Shown piece by piece: positions 8,072-16,642 of a stretch of 64,000 nucleotides of DNA. This DNA is from Demequina globuliformis (GTDB lineage Bacteria; Actinomycetota; Actinomycetes; Actinomycetales; Demequinaceae): contig NZ_BBRG01000003.1 of assembly GCF_000975155.1 (NCBI RefSeq), positions 184,653-248,652 on the forward strand, read 5' to 3'. How positions within the stretch are numbered: the stretch's first letter is position 1; the number at the start of each line of letters is the position of its first letter. The translations under genes were made by a program, and so were the position numbers. The notes below the pieces were generated by a model. The model searched no databases, was not told where the DNA came from, and was given only the letters and a program-made list of their open reading frames with translations.

Positions 8072-9652
8072 GTGCGCCCACTTGATCCGCGCCTGGCGGG
8101 ACGCATCGGTCCTGCCAGGCGCTACATCATTGTCACGGCGGTCCTGGGGCTGGCGACCGCCATCACCATTGGATTCCAGGCACTGGTGCTCAGTCGAGCA
8201 CTCGCTCCCGTATTGGCACCTACGCCGCTGACCGACGACGGCCTAGGGCCCGTGGGGTTCCTTGTGCCGATCGAGGCGCGCACCCTCTCCGTCGCGCTGA
8301 CGTGGCTCGTGGTCATTGTGTTGATTCGCGTGGCGCTGACGTGGACACAGGAGCGTTTGGCGCACCGCGCCGGCGCGCAGGTCATCTCGGAGTTGCGCGA
8401 ACAGGTGGTCGCACACGCGGCTGCGCTGGGGCCCAGGTGGATTGCCTCCGGCGAGGGCACCGCCGTTGCGACGACCGTCACGCGTGGGCTCGAGTCGCTC
8501 ATGCCCTACTTTGTGCGCTACCTCCCGCAGTTGCTCCTGAGCGCCACCGTCACGCCGATCATGCTCGTCGTCGTCCTTGGCCTGGACTGGATCTCCGCGC
8601 TCATCGTGATCGGCACGCTGCCGCTGGTTCCTATCTTCATGGTGCTCATTGGTCTCGTGACCCGTGAACGCTCCGCGAAGCATCTTGAGGCGATGCAAAA
8701 GCTTGCCGAACGCACTCTCGACCTCATCGCCGGGCTCCCGACACTACGAGCGTTGGGACGCGAACGCGGCCCAGCCGCCCGGGTCCGCGAACTAGGCGAA
8801 GCGCAGCGGTCAGCGACCATGGGCTCGCTACGCATCGCGTTCATGTCTGGCATGGCGCTCGAACTGCTCACCACGTTGGCCGTGGCGCTGGTCGCAGTCA
8901 CCCTTGGCTTCCGCCTGGTCGATGGCGACGTGTCTATCGAGACCGCTTTGGCCGTCCTCATCCTCGCGCCCGAGGTCTACCTCCCGCTGCGCATGGTCGG
9001 CACACATTTCCATGCCAGTGCCGATGGCCTCGCGGCCGCGGACGCGGCCTTCGAGGTGCTCGAGCGCCCCGTCGTAGCGCCAGGGGGCAACGCGCCCGCC
9101 CCGTCGCTGCATGGCGCGACCGTCGTCGTGGAGGATCTCAGTGTGGCGACGCCTGATGGTCGCCGGCTCGCACCAGCGCGCCTCAACGTCGTTGCCCGTC
9201 CCGGCACCGTGACGGCGCTCGTGGGACCCAACGGCGACGGCAAGTCCACGGCGTTGGCGGCGATCATGGGCCTCTTGGAGCCGGACTCTGGCTTTGTCGC
9301 AGCGCTGACGTCTGCGGGGCGTACCGACGCCTCGGCAGTCGAGTCAGAAGGCTGGTCCACGCAGTTCGCCTGGGCACCCCAGCGTCCTGACCTGGGACCG
9401 GAGGGGCGCACGTTGAGCTTGGGGCAGCGTCAGCGCGTCGCGCTCGACCGCGCCCTGGGCGCGGGGCGGCCCGTCGTGGTGCTTGATGAGCCCACGAGTC
9501 ACCTCGACCGGAGTTCACGCGACGAGGTCATCGCGCGCATCGTCGACGCGGCATCTGCCGGCGCAACCGTGGTGGTCGCTACCCACGAGGAGGCGCTCAT
9601 TCACGCCGCCGACTCCGTGGTCGAGGTGACGGCCATGGAGGTGGCGCGATGA
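8072..9652 (+). CDS. cydD: CydD, ABC transporter half for bd oxidase assembly (shortened NBD)
   Basis: CydDC is a heterodimeric ABC exporter of cysteine/glutathione needed to assemble cytochrome bd. The 526-residue product has an N-terminal membrane domain of about six helices (1-330) and a C-terminal nucleotide-binding domain with Walker A GPNGDGKST, Walker B VVVLDEPTSHLD and switch VVVATHEE. Oddity: the Q-loop (WAPQRP) is followed almost at once by the signature LSLGQRQR, so the 50 or so residues of the helical subdomain normally found between them are missing. The frame is intact. GTG start, 3 nt after cydB; the stop overlaps the cydC ATG (ATGA). Confidence 0.88.
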   Translation: MRPLDPRLAGRIGPARRYIIVTAVLGLATAITIGFQALVLSRALAPVLAPTPLTDDGLGPVGFLVPIEARTLSVALTWLVVIVLIRVALTWTQERLAHRAGAQVISELREQVVAHAAALGPRWIASGEGTAVATTVTRGLESLMPYFVRYLPQLLLSATVTPIMLVVVLGLDWISALIVIGTLPLVPIFMVLIGLVTRERSAKHLEAMQKLAERTLDLIAGLPTLRALGRERGPAARVRELGEAQRSATMGSLRIAFMSGMALELLTTLAVALVAVTLGFRLVDGDVSIETALAVLILAPEVYLPLRMVGTHFHASADGLAAADAAFEVLERPVVAPGGNAPAPSLHGATVVVEDLSVATPDGRRLAPARLNVVARPGTVTALVGPNGDGKSTALAAIMGLLEPDSGFVAALTSAGRTDASAVESEGWSTQFAWAPQRPDLGPEGRTLSLGQRQRVALDRALGAGRPVVVLDEPTSHLDRSSRDEVIARIVDAASAGATVVVATHEEALIHAADSVVEVTAMEVAR

Positions 9653-11304
9653 CCGCTCTGCGCACCCTCTTGCGAGAAAGCGACTTGTCGCGTCCACGCG
9701 TGGCATTGGCGATCCTGACGGGCTCCGCCGCCTTGGGCTCTGCCGTGGGGCTCGCGGCCGTCGCGGCGTGGCTGATCGCGCGCGCGGCGGGCATGCCCTC
9801 CCCCGCTGACCTCGCGCTCGCCGCAGTGGTGGTGCGGTTCTTCGGCATTGGCCGCGGCCTGTTCCGCTACCTCGAGCGACTGGTGTCTCACGATGCCGCG
9901 TTGCGGGGCGTCGTGGCGCTGCGCGCGCGCGTGTACGAGCGCCTCGCCGCTGCACGGGCTGACAAAGTGTTGGGACTGCGCCGGGGAGACACGCTGTCGC
10001 GCATCGGCGCCGACGTTGATTCCGTGGGTGACGCTGTGGTGCGCGGGATCATCCCCCTGGGCGTCGCGGTCGTGGTGTCCGGAATCGCCGTCGGCATCAA
10101 TGGCTGGATGGATCCACGGGCCGGAGCGGTGCTCGCGGTTGCCCTCGTGGTTGCGGGGGTTGGCGCCGCGGCGCTCACGTGGCGATCCGCTCGCCTCGCA
10201 GCGGAGGCATCCGTCACGGCCGATGCCCGGGTCACCGAGGCGGTCATGTCCAGTGTGGACGCGGCGGCCGAGCACAAGGTGTGGGGTACCGCGGCAGCGG
10301 CGCGAGCGTCGCTGCGGGAGGCCGATGCTGAGGCCGAGCGCGCTCAGGACCGGTCCGCCCGCCCGGCCGCGTTCGCAGCGGCCCTGCAGGCCCTCAGTGC
10401 GGGTGCAGCACTCGTGGGATGCCTGTGGATTGCAGTGACGGGCGCGGCGGATGGCCTCTACGGCCCCACGACCGCAGCAATCATCGTCCTGCTTCCCCTG
10501 GCGTCCTTCGAGGCCGTGGGCGGTGTTCCCGCTGCCGTCACTCAGCTCTTCCGCTCGCGCAAGGCCGCCGAACGGATCCTCGACATTGCGCCCAACACTC
10601 CTGAAGCCGAGGACGGTGCGCCCTCTGCCGGGACCACGCCGGACGCTCAGGAGCCCGTCGCAACCGACACGGTGCCTGCGGTCGAGCTCGTCGCTGTGAG
10701 CGCCGCGTGGCCCGGGATGACCCCCACGACGCCACTAAGCGCCACTGTGCACCGCGGTGGTGCGCTCGCCATCGTGGGCCGCTCGGGCGTCGGCAAGACG
10801 ACTCTGCTGACGACGATCGCGGGAGCTCTCGCACCCGCGGCCGGCTCCGTGCGCATTGAGGGCAAGCCCGCGACCAGGGAACTGCTCGGCACCACGGTGG
10901 GCATGACTGCGGAGGATGCCCACGTCTTCGGCACCTCGATCCTCGAGAACCTTCGGGTGGCGCGCGGCGATGTCTCCGACCACGAGGCCGTCGAGGCACT
11001 CACGCTCGTGGGGTTGATGCCCTGGGTCAACGGCCTCGCCGACGGAGTGCACACCGTGATCGGGGCCGGCGGTGATTCGATCTCGGGCGGCGAACGCCGC
11101 CGCCTCTTGCTCGCACGCGCTTTCCTGACACCGCAGCCCGTTGTCCTGATCGACGAACCCGCCGAGCATCTCGACACGGCTGGACGCGCCGCACTCACCG
11201 CGGTGCTCCAGCGTCTTCGCCAGCAAGACCGTACGGTGGTGATCGTGACCCACCACCTGGACCTGACCGCGCACGTCGACACCGTGGTGAGCCTCGATGT
11301 CTGA
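9649..11304 (+). CDS. cydC: CydC, ABC transporter half for bd oxidase assembly
   Basis: Partner of CydD. The 551-residue protein has an exporter-type membrane domain (about 1-320) and a complete nucleotide-binding domain: Walker A GRSGVGKTT, Q-loop region EDAHVFGTSILENL, signature ISGGERRR and Walker B VVLIDEPAEHLD. Unlike CydD it keeps the helical subdomain. It overlaps cydD by 4 nt (ATGA) and the following kinase gene by 8 nt, evidence that cydABDC and the kinase form one transcript. Confidence 0.93.
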   Translation: MTALRTLLRESDLSRPRVALAILTGSAALGSAVGLAAVAAWLIARAAGMPSPADLALAAVVVRFFGIGRGLFRYLERLVSHDAALRGVVALRARVYERLAAARADKVLGLRRGDTLSRIGADVDSVGDAVVRGIIPLGVAVVVSGIAVGINGWMDPRAGAVLAVALVVAGVGAAALTWRSARLAAEASVTADARVTEAVMSSVDAAAEHKVWGTAAAARASLREADAEAERAQDRSARPAAFAAALQALSAGAALVGCLWIAVTGAADGLYGPTTAAIIVLLPLASFEAVGGVPAAVTQLFRSRKAAERILDIAPNTPEAEDGAPSAGTTPDAQEPVATDTVPAVELVAVSAAWPGMTPTTPLSATVHRGGALAIVGRSGVGKTTLLTTIAGALAPAAGSVRIEGKPATRELLGTTVGMTAEDAHVFGTSILENLRVARGDVSDHEAVEALTLVGLMPWVNGLADGVHTVIGAGGDSISGGERRRLLLARAFLTPQPVVLIDEPAEHLDTAGRAALTAVLQRLRQQDRTVVIVTHHLDLTAHVDTVVSLDV

Positions 11305-12910
11305 CCACCGGCCCCGCGAACTCACGCTCGCCGACGCGATCACGGCCCTCAACCGCAATCTCGACCTGAAGTCCGTGCTCGATCTCTTGGTCGACTCGGC
11401 AAGGACGCTCACCCACGCAAAATACGCGGCCCTGCACGTCATGGACCCCCAGGGCGAGTCCGTCGCGTTCCACGTCAAGGGCATGGACGAGGACACCCAG
11501 GGCATGATCGGCCACCCGCCTGGCCGCGTGGGTGTGCTGGGCCGCATCCCTGATCACGGCACGCTTGCGGTCGAGAACGTGCGCACGCATCCCGCGCACC
11601 AAGGGATGCCGGACAATCACCCCGAGCTCGGCACGTTCCTAGGCACGGCCCTCACCGTCGGCGACACGGTCTTTGGCTACCTCTACCTGGCTGACAAGCC
11701 CACGGCGTTCGACGAAGACGACAAACACATGATCGTCGCTCTCGCCGCGGGAGCCTCGGTCGCGATCGACCATGCCAACTTGCACCGGCAGGCAGCCGAC
11801 CGTGAGCGGTGGCTTGAGGCCTCGCAGCGCATCACAACAGAGATGCTGACGATCGAGGACGAGGAAGAAGCGCTGCAGGCCATCGTTGACGCCGCCCGCG
11901 ACCTGGCCAAGGCGGCCACAGCCGCGTTGGTGCTTCCCGGCGTCGAGGATCGCTGGGTGATCGAAATGGCCGACGGCGAAGGCGCCGACATGCTACTTGG
12001 CCTCGAGTTGCCTCAGTACGGACGGGCGATGGACGTCATCCGCTCGGGCACGGGGATCGTGGCGCCAGCCCCGCCGGGCAACCACGTGTTGAAAGAAGTC
12101 ACGGACTACGGGCCGTCGCTCTATGCGCCACTCATCGCCGAGGGCAAAGCCATAGGCCTCCTCCTGCTGTGGCGTGACAACGGGGACGAGCCCTTTGGCG
12201 AGGACGATCTCAGCACGACGCAACGGTTCGCACACCAGGCGGCACTCGCGCTGTCGTTGTCGGAGCTCAGTCATGCCCGCAATCACTCGGCGCTCCTCGA
12301 GGAACGCGAGCGCCTAGCGGACGACCTCCACGACTTTGTCTCCCAGGAGCTCTTCGCGACTGCCATGCAGATCGAGTCGATCACGGAGGACGTTGATCCG
12401 TCTCTTCAGAAGCGCTTAGCGGGCACGCTCGATCACGTGAAGCGTGCGCAGCACGAGGTGCGCGGAGTGATGCGCGCGCTCGCCGGTCAACGCAGCTCCG
12501 AGCCCATCGCAGACCGTGCCCAACGGGAGATCACCCTCGCCCAAGCATCCCTCGGCTTTGCACCGCAGGTGCGTGAGGCACAGTGGCCCACGCTGCAGGC
12601 AGCGGTCAATGCCGACGCTACTTTGGGAGACGACGTGGTGGCCGTCCTGCGCGAACTGTTGTCGAATGTGGCGCGTCACGCCCATGCCAGCGAGTTGCAC
12701 CTGTGGGTCCTGACCCAAGACGGCCGCCTTGAAATTCGGGTGCAGGACAACGGGATCGGCCCCGCGGGGGCGCTCAAGCGCTACTCGGGAACGTCCAACC
12801 TCGCCAACCGCGCGCTGCGCCGTCATGGCAGTTTCTCGCTCCACGCGGTCCACAAGGACGCCGATCAACCAGGATCGTTGGCGTCATGGAACGTCGAGAT
12901 TCCAAACTGA
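11297..12910 (+). CDS. GAF-GAF sensor histidine kinase, DosS/DevS type
   Basis: Predicted soluble oxygen/NO/redox sensor kinase. The 537-residue protein has two GAF domains (about 20-165 and 185-325) and a HisKA_3/HATPase module. The phospho-acceptor is His345 in ERLADDLHDFVSQELF, and the ATP-binding motif is QDNGIGPAG. In GAF1, NHPELGTFLG aligns with the mycobacterial DosS/DosT segment YHPPMRTFLG that holds the haem-ligand His, so His108 is the likely haem ligand here. No membrane segments are seen. The start overlaps cydC by 8 nt, making it the fifth gene of the cyd operon. The matching regulator is convergent, 13 nt away. The haem assignment is by similarity only. Confidence 0.85.
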   Translation: MSDHRPRELTLADAITALNRNLDLKSVLDLLVDSARTLTHAKYAALHVMDPQGESVAFHVKGMDEDTQGMIGHPPGRVGVLGRIPDHGTLAVENVRTHPAHQGMPDNHPELGTFLGTALTVGDTVFGYLYLADKPTAFDEDDKHMIVALAAGASVAIDHANLHRQAADRERWLEASQRITTEMLTIEDEEEALQAIVDAARDLAKAATAALVLPGVEDRWVIEMADGEGADMLLGLELPQYGRAMDVIRSGTGIVAPAPPGNHVLKEVTDYGPSLYAPLIAEGKAIGLLLLWRDNGDEPFGEDDLSTTQRFAHQAALALSLSELSHARNHSALLEERERLADDLHDFVSQELFATAMQIESITEDVDPSLQKRLAGTLDHVKRAQHEVRGVMRALAGQRSSEPIADRAQREITLAQASLGFAPQVREAQWPTLQAAVNADATLGDDVVAVLRELLSNVARHAHASELHLWVLTQDGRLEIRVQDNGIGPAGALKRYSGTSNLANRALRRHGSFSLHAVHKDADQPGSLASWNVEIPN

Positions 12911-12923
12911 CGCGCTGCGACGG

Positions 12924-13541
12924 CTAGCCGCGGAACGACTGCGCGCGCCGCTGGGTAGCCCACGCCACAATCTGTGTGCGCCGCTTCAGCCCCATCTTGG
13001 CCAAGACGCTCGTCACGTGGTTCTTCACCGTCTTTTCCGCAATGCCGAGCTGGTCAGCGATCTCACGGTTCGACTTCCCCTCGCCCACGGCGGTCAGCAC
13101 CTTGCGCTCCGTAGGAGTCAAGCTCGCGACTGACTCATCCTCGCTGACGTTGATGTGCTGGCCGTGCTCGCGGCCGGTCGCACTGTCGCGCACCGCCTTG
13201 ACGACCTCCGCAGAACCCGCAGTCTTGGCCACGAAGGCGTCCGCACCGGCCTGGCGGGCAGCCGCACGAGCCTCATCGTCGTCATAACTCGTCAGCACGA
13301 CAATGTGCGTCTGGGGAAGCGTCTCGCGTACGTGCGCGATGACATCAAGCCCCGTGCCGTCCGGCAAGCGCAAGTCGGACAAAATGACGTCCGGCCGGAC
13401 CGCGTCGGCGCGACGAATCGCCTGCGCGACAGATGCCGCCTCCGCGACGACCTCGACGCCTTCGGCGCGGTCAAGAATGTCGCAAATGCCACGCCGCACC
13501 ACTTCGTGGTCATCAAGAACCAGTACACGCACGTCAGCCAT
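12924..13541 (-). CDS. LuxR-family response regulator, DosR/DevR type
   Basis: Two-component transcription regulator. The 205-residue protein has a receiver domain (VLVLDDHEVVRRGI acidic pocket, phospho-Asp56 in ILSDLRLPDG, Lys in VAKTAG) and a LuxR-type HTH at about 140-200. The recognition helix reads AEKTVKNHVTSVLAKMGLKRRTQ, very close to mycobacterial DosR AEKTVKNYVSRLLAKLG, whose Lys and Asn residues contact GGGAC half-sites. That agrees with the palindrome before cydA. The ATG at 13541 (MADVRVLVLDD) is chosen; an ATG three codons upstream is possible. It is convergent with the kinase gene rather than co-directional, which is unusual for such pairs. Confidence 0.88.
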   Translation of the reverse strand: MADVRVLVLDDHEVVRRGICDILDRAEGVEVVAEAASVAQAIRRADAVRPDVILSDLRLPDGTGLDVIAHVRETLPQTHIVVLTSYDDDEARAAARQAGADAFVAKTAGSAEVVKAVRDSATGREHGQHINVSEDESVASLTPTERKVLTAVGEGKSNREIADQLGIAEKTVKNHVTSVLAKMGLKRRTQIVAWATQRRAQSFRG

Positions 13542-13575
13542 ACCCTGCATCGTAGGCGTATCCCTGCGTCCAGAC

Positions 13576-14535
13576 CTACCTGGCGCGCCCACGTGCACCT
13601 GCACGCGCGACGTATCGCCGCTGGCACGTGGCGCACCAATGGGTCGCGCGGCCGCCCACGGTGGCCCGGCGCAGGGGCCTGCCACAGCGCCGGCACCCCT
13701 CCCCTGCCCGGCCATACGCCTCGAGGCCTCGCGCGAAGTAGCCAGACTCGCCGTTGACGTTGACGTAGAGCGCGTCAAAGCTGGTCCCGCCCTCGGCAAG
13801 CGCTCGCCGCATCACTGCCTGCGCGGACTGAAGGAGGGCGGCCGCCTGTGGCGCGCTGACGGCGTGTGCTGGGCGTTCTGGATGCACGCGTGCGTGCCAC
13901 AGGGCCTCATCTGCATAGATGTTGCCGATCCCTGACACGACGGTTTGGTCGAGCAGCACCTGCTTGATGCCACGGTTGCCGCGCCTGAACGCGCGCAATG
14001 CTGCAGCTACGTCCAGCGACGGATCCAGGGCGTCGCGACCGATGTGGGCCACCGACGCCGGCAGCGCCGCCTGGGCACTGCCATGGCCGCCAGGCAAGCC
14101 ATCGATCGTCGCACCCATTTCCTCGACGTGGAGGTAGCCAAAGGTGCGTTGGTCGAGAAAGTCCAGCACCAGCGACTCGGCGCCACGTTCCAACGACAGC
14201 CGCGCCCGGCAGTGGGAGTGCGGTGGTGGCGCCTCCGCCTGCGTGTAGACGCGGAACTGCCCCGACATGCCCAGGTGCGCGGAAAGCGCCTCGACTGCCG
14301 TGGTCTCCCCCGCCAGGGCATCGGCCCCATGCACAACGGGGACCCACAGGAATTTTCCCCTGCGCACTGGTGCGACCATCCGCGTGCCGAGCAATCGAGC
14401 GCGGAACTCCTCAGCGCCGCCTGGCAGCAGCCGCACGCACGAGTCGCGGCGGATGTCGATCTCCCGGATGAAGGCATCCGTCACAAATGGCGCCAGACCC
14501 GCACGGACGGTCTCGACCTCGGGAAGTTCAGGCAA
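13576..14535 (-). CDS. mutM: Formamidopyrimidine-DNA glycosylase
   Basis: Base-excision repair enzyme that removes 8-oxoguanine and formamidopyrimidines and nicks the abasic site. The 319-residue protein starts MPELPEVETVRAGL, with catalytic Pro2 and Glu3. It has the H2TH region (VSGIGNIYADEALWHARVHP) and a C-terminal zinc finger CRRCGRPLRR...WCATCQR. It lies directly after rnc in the same direction, the usual actinobacterial order rpmF-rnc-mutM. Confidence 0.96.
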   Translation of the reverse strand: MPELPEVETVRAGLAPFVTDAFIREIDIRRDSCVRLLPGGAEEFRARLLGTRMVAPVRRGKFLWVPVVHGADALAGETTAVEALSAHLGMSGQFRVYTQAEAPPPHSHCRARLSLERGAESLVLDFLDQRTFGYLHVEEMGATIDGLPGGHGSAQAALPASVAHIGRDALDPSLDVAAALRAFRRGNRGIKQVLLDQTVVSGIGNIYADEALWHARVHPERPAHAVSAPQAAALLQSAQAVMRRALAEGGTSFDALYVNVNGESGYFARGLEAYGRAGEGCRRCGRPLRRATVGGRATHWCATCQRRYVARAGARGRAR

Positions 14536-14544
14536 GCCGACGCC

Positions 14545-15285
14545 CTACGCCTGGTGCGCGGGTGCCTCGTCGGGGACTGACGTTGACCCGTTCGATCCCG
14601 TCAGTGCCTCATACGCCTGCGCGGCGGCGGCCTGCTCGGCGTGCTTCTTGGCTGTGCCAACACCGGTCCCAAAGGCTTCGCCGTCAATGCGGACCGTCGC
14701 GGTGAACGTGCGGGCGTGGTCAGGGCCCTCGCCCTCGCACGTGTACACGGGGGCGCTCTTGCCACGTTCGGCAGCGGCCTCTTGGAGGGAGGTCTTCCAG
14801 TCGAGTGCCACGCCCGACGTGGCCGCGGCGGCGAGGTGACCGCCGACCAGGTTCAGCACAACGTCGCGGGTGGTGTCGATGCCGTGCGTGAGGTAGACGG
14901 CGCCAATGATGGCTTCCACCGCGTCGCACAGGATCGAGTCCTTGTCGGAGCCTCCGGTGGATCGCTCGCCCTTGCCCAGAAGGATGCAGGGCCCAATCTC
15001 AATCGCGCGGCCGACCTCGGACAACGCCTTCTGAGAGACGGTGGCGGCGCGCATCTTCGCGAGCTCACCTTCAGGGAGGTCGGGGTGGTCACGATAGAGG
15101 CGATCGGTCACGATCACCCCGAGCACCGAGTCCCCGAGGAACTCCAGGCGCTCATTAGTGGGGAGCCCGCCCGCCTCATAGGCGAACGAGCGATGAGTAA
15201 GCGCGAGGACGAGCAATTCGGGGTCGATAAAGACACCTAGGCGTGCCACCAGGGCATCGGCCGCAGCCTGCCCTGGAATGGTCAC
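14545..15285 (-). CDS. rnc: Ribonuclease III
   Basis: Double-strand-specific endoribonuclease for rRNA processing. The 246-residue protein has the family signature NERLEFLGDSVLG and the second acidic cluster DAVEAIIGAVYL, then a C-terminal dsRNA-binding domain with KKHAEQAAAAQAYEAL. It starts 27 nt after rpmF ends and stops 9 nt before mutM. Confidence 0.96.
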   Translation of the reverse strand: MTIPGQAAADALVARLGVFIDPELLVLALTHRSFAYEAGGLPTNERLEFLGDSVLGVIVTDRLYRDHPDLPEGELAKMRAATVSQKALSEVGRAIEIGPCILLGKGERSTGGSDKDSILCDAVEAIIGAVYLTHGIDTTRDVVLNLVGGHLAAAATSGVALDWKTSLQEAAAERGKSAPVYTCEGEGPDHARTFTATVRIDGEAFGTGVGTAKKHAEQAAAAQAYEALTGSNGSTSVPDEAPAHQA

Positions 15286-15312
15286 GATACTCGTCCTCGC
15301 GCTGAAAACTCT

Positions 15313-15507
15313 TTACAGCTCGTTCACGGTGCGCAGCGCCTCGGCGTACTGGCGACCGTTGTAGGCGCCGCACGAGGGGCATGCGGTGTGAGCGAGCTTG
15401 TCGGCCTTGCACGACGGGCACGACGTCAGGTTCGCAGCGGTGGTCTTCCACTGGGAGCGACGTGCACGCGTGTTGCTGCGCGACATCTTGCGCTTGGGAA
15501 CTGCCAC
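15313..15507 (-). CDS. rpmF: 50S ribosomal protein L32
   Basis: Small 50S protein of 64 residues, starting [21 protein letters not shown]. It keeps four cysteines as two CPSC pairs ([21 protein letters not shown]), so this is the zinc-binding (C+) form rather than the Cys-free paralogue made under zinc shortage. It follows the DUF177 gene by 2 nt, the very common DUF177-rpmF pair. Confidence 0.97.
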   Translation of the reverse strand: MAVPKRKMSRSNTRARRSQWKTTAANLTSCPSCKADKLAHTACPSCGAYNGRQYAEALRTVNEL

Positions 15508-15509
15508 GG

Positions 15510-16061
15510 CTAACTCTCTTTCTGTTCAGTCAAACTCTGGAGTGTCGACCACCTCGGGTCGATCACCTCGTGGGCGTGGTCCGGTTCGTCAGCGAGCCGC
15601 GCGCCACATTGGTCACACAGCCCGGGACAATCCGGACGGCACAGCGGGGTGAACGGCAGTTGAGTCACTACCGCATCCCGCACCACATCCTCGAGATTGA
15701 GGCTTTCACCGTCAAACTCGAAAACGTCCTCAGGCTCGTCTTCGTCCTCGCCCAGGTCAATCTTAGCCGCTGTGAACAGCCCCTGGATCGCGGCATCGAC
15801 GTCTTGTCGAACCTCATCCAAGCACCGTCCGCATTCGCCAACTGCCTGCGCGCGGGCGCGTCCCGAAACCCATATTCCGTCAGACACGGATTCGAGGCTC
15901 GCGGTGAGCTCGATTTCCGTGCCCTGAGGAACGCTGATGACGTCTGTTCCTAAGGCCTCGGGGGCAGGAAACGACTCGCTCACCTCGCGGTGCGACCCTG
16001 GGCTCCCGGCCATGTCCCGGACGTGGAACACATAGGGAGAATGGGTGGGATGGTGCGACAT
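15510..16061 (-). CDS. DUF177 (YceD) family protein
   Basis: The family sits almost always beside rpmF and is linked to 23S rRNA accumulation or ribosome assembly. The 183-residue protein has the two conserved cysteine motifs, [11 protein letters not shown] and [15 protein letters not shown], within the usual acidic context. The N-terminal 25 residues before FHVRDM are variable. The function is not firmly established in actinobacteria. Confidence 0.88.
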   Translation of the reverse strand: MSHHPTHSPYVFHVRDMAGSPGSHREVSESFPAPEALGTDVISVPQGTEIELTASLESVSDGIWVSGRARAQAVGECGRCLDEVRQDVDAAIQGLFTAAKIDLGEDEDEPEDVFEFDGESLNLEDVVRDAVVTQLPFTPLCRPDCPGLCDQCGARLADEPDHAHEVIDPRWSTLQSLTEQKES

Positions 16062-16159
16062 TCAGCGCCCCTCCCATCGTTTCCAGTCCTCGTGGACTTC
16101 AGGCCCGTACATCTCCAGCAGGACCGGCGCACTAGTTTACGCGAAAAGTGGCGTCAACC

Positions 16160-16642
16160 TCAACTTGGCGACTTGAGCGCCGCCACGATCGCGTCGGCCG
16201 CGCCTGGTGGCACATACGTGCTGACGTCTCCGCCGTGCCGCGCGACGTCCCTGACCAGGGATGATGCGATGTGGCTGAGCGCGTTGTCGCCCACGATGAA
16301 CACCGTCTCGATGCCGGTCAGCGAGCGGTTCATGAGAGCCATGGGCCGCTCGGCGTCGAAGTCCGCCCCGCCACGCAAACCCTTCACGATGGCATTGGCA
16401 CCTCGATCACGACAGAAGTCCACGAGCAGGCCGTCCGTCTGCTCCACACTCACGCCGTCGAGGTGGCGTGTCGCAGATACGGCGAGGGCAACACGCGCGT
16501 CCGCATCGAGCAAGGGCGTCTTCGTGGAGTTGTGGGCGACGGCAATCACGACCTCATCGAAGAGCCGGGCGGCGCGCGCGGCAATGTCGACATGCCCGAT
16601 CGTGATGGGATCAAAGGTGCCGGGGAAGACAGCGACGCTCAT
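16160..16642 (-). CDS. coaD: Pantetheine-phosphate adenylyltransferase
   Basis: Fourth step of coenzyme A synthesis, transferring AMP to 4'-phosphopantetheine. The 160-residue protein starts MSVAVFPGTFDPITIGHVDI, the nucleotidyltransferase T/HxGH motif. It has RGGADFDAERPMALMNRSL and the ISSTFIR-equivalent region HIASSLVRDVARHGGDVSTYVPP. It overlaps rsmD by 4 nt (ATGA), the usual rsmD-coaD pair. Confidence 0.96.
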   Translation of the reverse strand: MSVAVFPGTFDPITIGHVDIAARAARLFDEVVIAVAHNSTKTPLLDADARVALAVSATRHLDGVSVEQTDGLLVDFCRDRGANAIVKGLRGGADFDAERPMALMNRSLTGIETVFIVGDNALSHIASSLVRDVARHGGDVSTYVPPGAADAIVAALKSPS

